A program made the position numbers and the translations under genes. Of a DNA stretch of 64,000 nt, positions 57,463-64,000 are shown piece after piece (within the stretch, counting starts at the first letter, position 1; each line of letters starts with the position of its first letter). This DNA comes from JAGTVG01 sp942491935 (lineage in GTDB: Bacteria > Bacteroidota > Bacteroidia > Cytophagales > Cyclobacteriaceae): assembly GCA_942491935.1 (NCBI GenBank), contig CALOCZ010000011.1:1-64000 (forward strand). Reading direction: 5' to 3'. The notes under the pieces were generated by a model that ran no database searches, was not told where the DNA came from, and saw nothing but the letters and a program-made list of their open reading frames with translations.

Positions 57463-58911
57463 ATGGCCAAGCTTAAGAATATAATCAAACAGCTCTCAGT
57501 CGAAGACTATCAGGCAATTTACGAATCCTTGAACGAGAGTAATGCTGAAAAGTCAGCATATCTGCTAAAATCCATGAGGGAAAAGCATCAGTCTGATGCC
57601 AAGGTCATGGAAGAGTTGGAAGTAAATACAAATGCATATTATACCCTCAGATCAAGGTTGAATCAAAGGATCGAGGAATATCTGTTGCAACAGATGGATA
57701 ATCCAAGGGCCGATATTCTCAAAAAAGTTGCTAATATAAATGAGATCCTTTTTACTAAAAAGAAGGCCATAGCTATTGCAACTTTAAAGAAACTGGAAAA
57801 AGAACTACTGGATTATGATCTGTCAAATGAACTGACCATTGTATATAAATCACTTAAGAAATTAAATATAAATGGGAATGATTCATTTACCTATTCACAA
57901 CTTTACAACAAACATGTAGCCTATACCCTGGCGGTTGATAAGGCCGAAGACCTCCTTGCGGAATATTTTAAAAAATATGGTGTTTTTGCCATGATGGGAA
58001 GGAATGAACGCTCTGACCTTGAATTAAAATTATTACGTACAGAAACCAATAATGTAACTAAACTGTACGAATCACACAGATTGTTTGTATACCAGAGTTG
58101 CCTGAATATATTTCACAGGTTATTTGTGGAGACAGACGAAGAACTGGAGATGGAGCTGGAGCCTATTGAGGATTTACTAAATGAAATCCAGAAAATATTT
58201 CAGTTTTATGAACTTGATTCAAATTACTATCATCTTCAAAATGTTTTTGAGTTCCTTAAGCTGGAATATTATAACCACTATAAAGTTTATAGAAAAGCTG
58301 AAGAATTTTACGATTCTGTAAATGAATCTGTTGCTACCTTAATTACAAATTATTCTCTTTATACCTTCCCGGGTCAATTCCTGATCAGCAAGATCAAAAG
58401 GCATATGAGGATGAAAACACTGGACAGGATCTATGAAGAAAATGATGGCTTGTTCCATGATTTTGAGAGTGACGCAAATGATATTCCTAACTATTTGATC
58501 TATTGCTGCTATCGTTCACTATCATGTTATTATGTGAAAAAATATGATGAGGCCTCCAAATGGATCAATCAATTATTGAATACTGTAAGCCTAAAGAGAT
58601 TTCCCTATGCACATCTTGAAGTGAAACTGCTCCTGGCTTTGCAATACTGTCTGCTTGACGATTATGATCTGTTTCACCAGTTGATCAACAGCATACAAAG
58701 ACAGATCAGGCTTCTGGGTAAAGAGAAATGTGAACATTTGCTTGTTTTCTCAAAGATCCTGAAGATAAGCCAGAGTGATGCGAAGAAAAATAAGCATGAA
58801 AAGATAAGCATACTCGCAGAGAAACTCAGATCTTATGAGTTTTTAAGCTTTATGCCCACATTGCTGGTTCCTGCTGATGAAGAATTTATTACAAGTCTGG
58901 CTTCTAATTAA
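57463..58911 (+). CDS. Conserved helical hypothetical protein
   Basis: This 482-residue cytoplasmic protein is predicted to be almost entirely helical, with paired amphipathic helices recalling TPR-like repeats (VAKLKNIIKQL, AYTLAVDKAEDLLAEYF, SLSCYYVKKYDEASKWINQLL, LEVKLLLALQYCLLDDYDLFHQL). No catalytic motif, signal peptide or transmembrane helix is seen. Similar proteins occur as uncharacterised genes in Bacteroidota. It converges with the response regulator gene, with only six bases between stop codons. Confidence 0.75.
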   Translation: MAKLKNIIKQLSVEDYQAIYESLNESNAEKSAYLLKSMREKHQSDAKVMEELEVNTNAYYTLRSRLNQRIEEYLLQQMDNPRADILKKVANINEILFTKKKAIAIATLKKLEKELLDYDLSNELTIVYKSLKKLNINGNDSFTYSQLYNKHVAYTLAVDKAEDLLAEYFKKYGVFAMMGRNERSDLELKLLRTETNNVTKLYESHRLFVYQSCLNIFHRLFVETDEELEMELEPIEDLLNEIQKIFQFYELDSNYYHLQNVFEFLKLEYYNHYKVYRKAEEFYDSVNESVATLITNYSLYTFPGQFLISKIKRHMRMKTLDRIYEENDGLFHDFESDANDIPNYLIYCCYRSLSCYYVKKYDEASKWINQLLNTVSLKRFPYAHLEVKLLLALQYCLLDDYDLFHQLINSIQRQIRLLGKEKCEHLLVFSKILKISQSDAKKNKHEKISILAEKLRSYEFLSFMPTLLVPADEEFITSLASN

Positions 58912-58917
58912 CTGTTT

Positions 58918-59337
58918 TTATACGCTCAGATTTTCAAGATTCTCCTGAGATAATGGCTTATTGATATACTTCTTAACGTAGGTGTAATTTTTGGATTTAT
59001 TTACATCCTGTGGATTGATTGATGAAGTAAGCATAACAATCTTGCACTTTTCTTTAGTCACAGATCCAAGCTTATCAAATTCATCAAGGAATTGAAATCC
59101 ATCCATTAAAGGCATATCTATATCCAGGAAAATAACCTCCGGAAGAATATTATTTCCAACATCTTCCAGTTTTTCAAGGTTTTTAAGAAACTCTATAGCG
59201 CTTTTAGCGCCTGTATGGGTGTATATATTTTCAGTAATATCAGCGGCTTCAATCATTTTTTGATTAATGAGATTATCGATCTCATTATCATCTATTAACA
59301 TTACAGCTTTAAATTTACTTTTTGAGGATCCTGCCAT
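58918..59337 (-). CDS. Single-domain response regulator
   Basis: This 139-residue receiver domain has the acidic pair D16-D17 in VMLIDDNEIDN, the phospho-acceptor D72 in VIFLDIDMPLMDGF, the switch Thr in IVMLTSSINPQD and the Lys in YINKPLS. It has no output domain, so it probably signals by protein contact, as CheY does. The pattern FLDEFDKL... TSSINPQD is typical of the Bacteroidota CheY-like subgroup. No partner kinase lies nearby. Confidence 0.93.
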   Translation of the reverse strand: MAGSSKSKFKAVMLIDDNEIDNLINQKMIEAADITENIYTHTGAKSAIEFLKNLEKLEDVGNNILPEVIFLDIDMPLMDGFQFLDEFDKLGSVTKEKCKIVMLTSSINPQDVNKSKNYTYVKKYINKPLSQENLENLSV

Positions 59338-59442
59338 AATTGATTGATCTAAGAATATTAGTTATCAGTGCCTAATTTAATGCTTTTTATTTAATTCTTT
59401 GAATTCAAATAAAATAATTTCATACATGTGAAATGTATTCGC

Positions 59443-60993
59443 TTAGTCCAGATTAAATTTAATTCCCTGGGCCAGGGGCAATTCATCTCCATAATTGATG
59501 GTATTGGTTTGCCTCCTCATATACGCTTTCCAGGCGTCAGATCCTGACTCACGACCGCCTCCGGTATCTTTTTCGCCACCGAAAGCACCTCCAATTTCCG
59601 CCCCGGAAGTTCCAATATTGACGTTAGCAATTCCACAATCTGATCCCAGATGAGACAAAAATCTTTCAGATTCCTTAAGGTTATTGGTCATGATTGAACT
59701 GCTCAAACCTTGTGGGACATTGTTTTGAATCGCTATAGCTTCATCGATTGAGTTATATTTTATCAGATACAATATGGGAGCAAAAGTTTCTTTCTGAACC
59801 ATTTTCATATCGTTTTTCACTTCGTATATGGCCGGTTTAACATAACATCCGGATTCAAAACCCTTACCTTCCAGCATTTTCCCTTCTACCAATGGGATTG
59901 CCCCTTCCTTTTTCAATTCTTTCAAGGCTTCGATAAATGTCTTCACGGTATCTTTATCAATCAACGGGCCTATGTGGTTTGATTGATTAAGTGGATCTCC
60001 AACTTTTAATTGGCTATATGCGTTCACGAGCAATGATTTAAATTCATTATAAACAGATTGATGAATTATCAACCGCCTTGTTGTGGTGCATCGCTGCCCG
60101 GCAGTTCCCACAGCCCCGAAAACGGCGGATGCTAAGGCGAGCTTCAGATCTGCATGTTCACTGATTATTATTGCGTTATTTCCACCTAATTCAAGAATGG
60201 ACTTTCCCAACCTAGCTCCAACAGCTGCTCCGACAGATTTACCCATCCGGGTTGATCCAGTAGCAGATATTAAAGAAATATTCTTATCGGATGCCATTTT
60301 TTTACCAGTTTCAATATCTCCTATAATCAAATTACTGACACCCTCAGGAATATTATTTGCTTCGAATACTTTCGCAACGATTTTTTGACAGGCAATGGCA
60401 CATAAAGGCACTTTCTCCGAGGGTTTCCAAAGGCATACATTACCACATACCCAGGCGATCATAGTATTCCACGACCATACTGCTACAGGAAAGTTAAAAG
60501 CTGAAATTACTCCCACAATTCCTAATGGGTGATATTGCTCATACATCCGGTGTTCCGGTCTTTCAGAGTGCATGGTAAAACCTTGAAGTTGCCGGGATAA
60601 TCCAACGGCAAAGTCACAAATGTCAATCATCTCCTGTACTTCACCCAATCCTTCCTGGTATGATTTACCCATTTCATAAGTAACAAGAATACCCAGTTCA
60701 GATTTATATTTCCTAAGCTCCATTCCAATTTGCCTGACAATTTCACCCCGTAAAGGGGCAGGTTTTTTTCTCCATTCAAGAAAAGCGGATTGTGCTGAAT
60801 TTATTATTGTGGTATAATTTGATCCATCTGCTAATGAAATTTCTGCAATCTCTGCTCCATCTACAGGAGATACGGATTTTATCTTTGGACCTTTACTGTC
60901 CAGCCATTTGCTGCCAGTTGAAGCTCCAGAATTTAAGTCAGCAATTCCAAGCTTTAACAGGACTTCCTCGATTTCATTTCTTACAGGATTCAT
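59443..60993 (-). CDS. Aldehyde dehydrogenase (ALDH7/antiquitin type)
   Basis: This 516-residue NAD-dependent dehydrogenase contains the conserved VSAFNFPVAVWSWNTMIAW, KPSEKVPLCA, ISATGSTRMGKSVGA, the general-base E268 in ILELGGNNAII and the nucleophile C302 in GTAGQRCTTTRR. The last is the ALDH7A1 signature. In this family the usual substrate is alpha-aminoadipic semialdehyde from lysine breakdown. It is the third gene of a leftward unit, starting 11 bases after the dehydratase stop. Confidence 0.92.
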   Translation of the reverse strand: MNPVRNEIEEVLLKLGIADLNSGASTGSKWLDSKGPKIKSVSPVDGAEIAEISLADGSNYTTIINSAQSAFLEWRKKPAPLRGEIVRQIGMELRKYKSELGILVTYEMGKSYQEGLGEVQEMIDICDFAVGLSRQLQGFTMHSERPEHRMYEQYHPLGIVGVISAFNFPVAVWSWNTMIAWVCGNVCLWKPSEKVPLCAIACQKIVAKVFEANNIPEGVSNLIIGDIETGKKMASDKNISLISATGSTRMGKSVGAAVGARLGKSILELGGNNAIIISEHADLKLALASAVFGAVGTAGQRCTTTRRLIIHQSVYNEFKSLLVNAYSQLKVGDPLNQSNHIGPLIDKDTVKTFIEALKELKKEGAIPLVEGKMLEGKGFESGCYVKPAIYEVKNDMKMVQKETFAPILYLIKYNSIDEAIAIQNNVPQGLSSSIMTNNLKESERFLSHLGSDCGIANVNIGTSGAEIGGAFGGEKDTGGGRESGSDAWKAYMRRQTNTINYGDELPLAQGIKFNLD

Positions 60994-61004
60994 TTTAAGG
61001 TTTA

Positions 61005-61988
61005 TTATTTTTTATTAATCGGAAGTAAATTAAAGTAATTTTTTTTCAAGTCCACATTGCCACCGGAAAGTATGATCCCCACTTGTTTTCCCGAAAACCG
61101 CTCCTTTTCTTTTAAAAGTGCAGCGAAGGGTACAGCCCCAGAAGGTTCAACGATAATCTTCATTCTTTCCCAGAGAAGTTTCATAGCATCTATGATCTGA
61201 GTATCACTCACCAGTAATATCTCTTCAACGTTATTATAAATTATTTTGAATGTCTTGTCTCCCAAAGATGTCAACAAGCCATCCGCAATGGTATCTGGTT
61301 TTATTGATGGAACAATTTCTCCTTTAATTAAGGATCGATATGCATCATCTGCTCCTGAAGGTTCTCCCGCGAACACTTTTGTCCCGGGTGAGAAATAATT
61401 TCGAGATAATAAGGTCCCGCTTAGCAATCCTCCACCGCCTACGGGCGTAAGAACATAATCCAGGTCATTTCTGGATTCAAAAATTTCGCATGCTGCTGTT
61501 GCCTGTCCTGCAATCACTGAATAATTATTATAAGGATGGATAAAGTAAGCAGAAGTATCCTCTACAACCTTTTGCAATACGGTTTCTCTCGATTCAAGGG
61601 TTGGTTGGCAAAAGATGATTTCAGCCCCATAACCTTTCACAGCATTAATCTTAATTGATGGCGCATTTTCCGGCATCACAATGTATGATTTTATCCCAAC
61701 AATCGATGCCGCATAGGCCAAGGCCTGAGCATGATTCCCTGAAGAATGGGTGGCAATTCCATTTTTGCGCAGATCCTCAGGAAGTGAAAGCGTAGCATTT
61801 ACAGCCCCCCTGGCTTTAAATGCGCCTACTTTTTGAAAGTTCTCGCATTTGAAATATAGTGAACACCCCGCAATCTGATTGATTTGTCGGGAACTCAATA
61901 AGGGAGTTTGATGAATATAACCTGAAATTCTATTTGCAACATCAAGTATATCAGATTTTTGAGGTATATGGTCCAACTTATTGATCAA
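61005..61988 (-). CDS. PLP-dependent threonine/serine dehydratase-like enzyme
   Basis: This 327-residue fold-type II PLP enzyme contains FKCENFQKVGAFKARGAVNA with the PLP Lys at K58, HSSGNHAQALAYAA, VMPENAPSIKINAVKGYGAEI and a glycine-rich phosphate loop VGGGGLLSG. There is no C-terminal ACT domain, as in catabolic threonine dehydratases and serine racemases. The start must be TTG at 61988: an in-frame TAA lies two codons upstream and no ATG follows near the conserved start. Product is probably 2-oxobutyrate or pyruvate. Confidence 0.9.
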   Translation of the reverse strand: MINKLDHIPQKSDILDVANRISGYIHQTPLLSSRQINQIAGCSLYFKCENFQKVGAFKARGAVNATLSLPEDLRKNGIATHSSGNHAQALAYAASIVGIKSYIVMPENAPSIKINAVKGYGAEIIFCQPTLESRETVLQKVVEDTSAYFIHPYNNYSVIAGQATAACEIFESRNDLDYVLTPVGGGGLLSGTLLSRNYFSPGTKVFAGEPSGADDAYRSLIKGEIVPSIKPDTIADGLLTSLGDKTFKIIYNNVEEILLVSDTQIIDAMKLLWERMKIIVEPSGAVPFAALLKEKERFSGKQVGIILSGGNVDLKKNYFNLLPINKK

Positions 61989-62005
61989 TGGTTAAGCTTT
62001 AAAGA

Positions 62006-63889
62006 CTATTGTTGAGTACTTTCCGGATTCTGAATACTTTTTAGAACGGCGACCCAATCATTTCTTAAATTGTATTTTTCCTTTGTACCGATCTGGAAGT
62101 TTAATTCTGATACTTCAGAAACAATTACCGGCAATTCATGTGAATCAAATAATTCTCCACCATTTCTGGGATCAAACCATTGCAATCTGTATGATTTTTG
62201 TGGATTTAGGCGTACCGAAGAAGCCCCTCCTCTTGGAATATAAATTACAATAACATCATCATCCTTGACAAAGCAATAATTTGCCCTTGGAGATACTATA
62301 TTATCAGCAGGTTTCATTTCCTCGATTGGGAGGTTATCCAGGAAGAAATTCCTTGCAATGGCAGTTAGTTCCCAGAGCCTGTCCCTGGATCTGAAATCTT
62401 CACAATTCAAGTCATCATTGTCATATTTATGCCCAAAATACCATTCAACACCGGCTCCACCTGCCATCAGATTACCCCAAAGCACTTTATGCATTATTTC
62501 GTAGTGCTCAGGATCAATTGCGTCCGGCACTGCACCAATTGAATGATGGCCAATTTCATCACTGCATACAACCCATTTTCTTCCTTGCTGATCAGATAGT
62601 TGCCGCCATTTCAGGGTTTCTGAATGAACACTATTCACATCAGTCTGTAAACTGGGGCCATCCAGAAATGGGAAGCCCAATAATTTTGTCAGGATATCAT
62701 CTCTCAGATCAGCATTGGGCAAGGTGTGTACAACTAAAAAATTATCATAGGGATCAGTTTCCTTGATGTACTTACTCATGTCTTTTCTTTGGCGGTCGTT
62801 CTGCCCAATTCCGATCCAGGGGGCCACCCCATTTTCTTCCCCCAGGTTCCAGGTTACTCCCAAATGATGTGAGAACCTGGCAATTAATTCGCGATAGTAT
62901 AATTTCCTCTTCAATCCAACATTTCCGCTGTCCAACATCAATTCATTTTCAGTTTCCTGTGTTACAAAATGGCACATCATGCCCAGTTTATCCATGTGTG
63001 TAAAAACGATTTCCCATTGGGCCAGTTTGCTTACGTCAAACCGGGTAAAGTCACTCTCATATTTTATCCAGGGAAACACATCCTGTCCGTCTCCTGTTAC
63101 ATTATTTGTAAGCATGTATTGGCTGTTCATGCCTTTGGAATGCAGGTAGTTCAGAGCTCCAATGATCCCTTTTCCCTTTTTACCATCTTTCCATGTAGGA
63201 TCTTCTTCATTCCAGTCCTTTACATGAGGCGTATACCTGTGCAAGGTCTGATTAGGCATGGCCTCATTAATCCTTCGTTCACCATTACCACCATAATAAG
63301 TGCCATCAAATTCATGATATGCCAGGAAATTTTCAGGACTATCAGATCCTGCTTTTAAGAAAACCTCACCATTACCCTGGTGTTTTAAATAGTGATCATT
63401 AGCATAACTGATTCTTCCTTTCGCCCTGAAGTCACTTCCGGTTTTGTCGGATGGCGATACAAGAATTTCTCCGCTAGCACCATGAAAAGCTACCTCTTCC
63501 CCATATTCCGGATTTCTTTCAACAGCAATATTCTCTCCTTTTAAAAAAGAAACCTCATAGTTCCACAATCCATAATCATCAGGACAAAAGATGACTTGCC
63601 ATTTATTCCCGGAGTCGGCACTTGTTTCGGCTGCATTACCGTCAGCCGCATAAAAACCAGGTACGATGACCTGTCTGTCATGCTTAAAAAAGGTAACGTA
63701 CATTTGATAATCCAGGAATGGGTTTATGGAATCCAGTTCACTACTCTCCGGTCCGTTGAAGGTAAGGATAATCTTATGCCATTGCATGAGCTCACCGGAA
63801 ATATCAGGAGTCTTATTATTAGTTGAGCATCCATACAATACAATCAAAACGGCCTGAACCCATAGTATAATCTTAAAAAATCTGTTCAT
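62006..63889 (-). CDS. DUF5060-domain glycosidase-like lipoprotein
   Basis: This 627-residue lipoprotein has a lipobox VLYGC with Cys21. The N-terminal DUF5060 beta domain has WHKIILTFNGPESSE, NPFLDYQMYVTF and VPGFYAADGN. A (beta/alpha)8 domain follows, with the likely acid/base in WNLGEENG (E351/E352) and a nucleophile candidate E445 in VCSDEIGHH. The C-terminal beta domain (IYIPRGGASSVRL, YRLQWFDPRNGG) matches a putative collagen-binding module. Such proteins resemble apiosidase or GH140-like enzymes, but the substrate is not known. It heads a leftward unit with the dehydratase and ALDH genes, 49 bases from polA. Confidence 0.87.
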   Translation of the reverse strand: MNRFFKIILWVQAVLIVLYGCSTNNKTPDISGELMQWHKIILTFNGPESSELDSINPFLDYQMYVTFFKHDRQVIVPGFYAADGNAAETSADSGNKWQVIFCPDDYGLWNYEVSFLKGENIAVERNPEYGEEVAFHGASGEILVSPSDKTGSDFRAKGRISYANDHYLKHQGNGEVFLKAGSDSPENFLAYHEFDGTYYGGNGERRINEAMPNQTLHRYTPHVKDWNEEDPTWKDGKKGKGIIGALNYLHSKGMNSQYMLTNNVTGDGQDVFPWIKYESDFTRFDVSKLAQWEIVFTHMDKLGMMCHFVTQETENELMLDSGNVGLKRKLYYRELIARFSHHLGVTWNLGEENGVAPWIGIGQNDRQRKDMSKYIKETDPYDNFLVVHTLPNADLRDDILTKLLGFPFLDGPSLQTDVNSVHSETLKWRQLSDQQGRKWVVCSDEIGHHSIGAVPDAIDPEHYEIMHKVLWGNLMAGGAGVEWYFGHKYDNDDLNCEDFRSRDRLWELTAIARNFFLDNLPIEEMKPADNIVSPRANYCFVKDDDVIVIYIPRGGASSVRLNPQKSYRLQWFDPRNGGELFDSHELPVIVSEVSELNFQIGTKEKYNLRNDWVAVLKSIQNPESTQQ

Positions 63890-63938
63890 CAGCTAAGGTT
63901 ATATTTGTTATTAAACTTCTTTAATCCTAAAAAATAAA

Positions 63939-64000
63939 TCAGTGAGCTTCCAGCCAATTTCCACCACTTCCTGATTCTACCTCTATCGGTACTGTCAAAG
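63939..64000 (-). CDS. polA: DNA polymerase I, 3' end only (cut by window edge)
   Basis: The last 19 codons and the stop are present. The peptide LTVPIEVESGSGGNWLEAH matches the C-terminus of PolA, whose family end has a VEVGSGxNWxxAH pattern. The gene continues past base 64000. Strand and stop (TGA at 63939-63941 read in reverse) are clear; the rest cannot be seen. It is probably the start of the transcript that runs into the DUF5060 gene. Confidence 0.8.
   Translation of the reverse strand, partial: LTVPIEVESGSGGNWLEAH

Noticed and set aside
1..64000. tRNA, rRNA, tmRNA or riboswitch genes
   Set aside because: Spacers were read on both strands for cloverleaf ends, conserved loops and known riboswitch cores; none was convincing, though a covariance search was not possible.

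Overview
The window comes from a member of the Bacteroidota. The evidence is the gene content: a BatD-like protein, a T9SS-type C-terminal sorting domain, DUF3127 and DUF5009 proteins, a C-terminal RodA segment of the Bacteroidota type, an antiquitin-type aldehyde dehydrogenase, numerous secreted or lipoprotein glycoside hydrolases, AT-rich spacers and few Shine-Dalgarno sites. The order within the phylum cannot be fixed from this sequence; a free-living glycan degrader fits best. No rRNA, tRNA, CRISPR array, insertion sequence or prophage was recognised.

Layout. 1-1030: a DUF559 nuclease-like gene lying between two arrays of the same direct repeat. 1270-2028: an ORF whose last three quarters are the C-terminal part of RodA and whose start looks like an unrelated exported protein. 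2025-4540: a conserved hypothetical, tdk and recO. 4698-10162: an RND efflux locus (adaptor, pump, TolC) in which adaptor and pump are broken by several frameshifts while tolC is intact. 10365-17339: a small conserved gene, then a rightward series batD-like, aroC, dicarboxylate symporter, nfu-like and a GH20 hexosaminidase. 17396-24161: a leftward block with a DUF1080 lipoprotein, two overlapping micro-ORFs, a GH2 enzyme, a LOG-like protein, two thioredoxin-fold proteins and an outer-membrane barrel. 24343-25377: an RluD-type pseudouridine synthase.

25609-41476 is rich in carbohydrate genes: a Tat-type Gfo/Idh/MocA oxidoreductase, an aldo/keto reductase, a CotH-kinase/lamin-tail T9SS cargo, a GH18 chitinase, a DUF5009 membrane acyltransferase-like protein, and a tight three-gene unit of GH38 alpha-mannosidase, UroD/MtaA-like methyltransferase and a GH5-like lipoprotein. 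No SusC/SusD pair is present, so this is not a classical polysaccharide utilisation locus. GH20, GH18, GH38 and GH2 together suggest breakdown of amino-sugar and mannose-containing glycans.

41668-63889 is mostly housekeeping: DUF3127, TauE/SafE exporter, LOG protein, M14 carboxypeptidase, SDR, methylglyoxal synthase, a methyltransferase, a Prc-type protease, a class III aminotransferase, glutamate synthase gltB-gltD, a helical hypothetical, a single-domain response regulator, and a leftward unit of DUF5060 glycosidase-like lipoprotein, PLP dehydratase and ALDH7-type dehydrogenase. The last 62 bases hold the 3' end of polA.

The points most worth a second look are the repeat-flanked DUF559 cassette, the RodA chimera, the locally frameshifted efflux locus, the GH38/methyltransferase/GH5 unit and the coupled micro-ORFs at 18420-18622.
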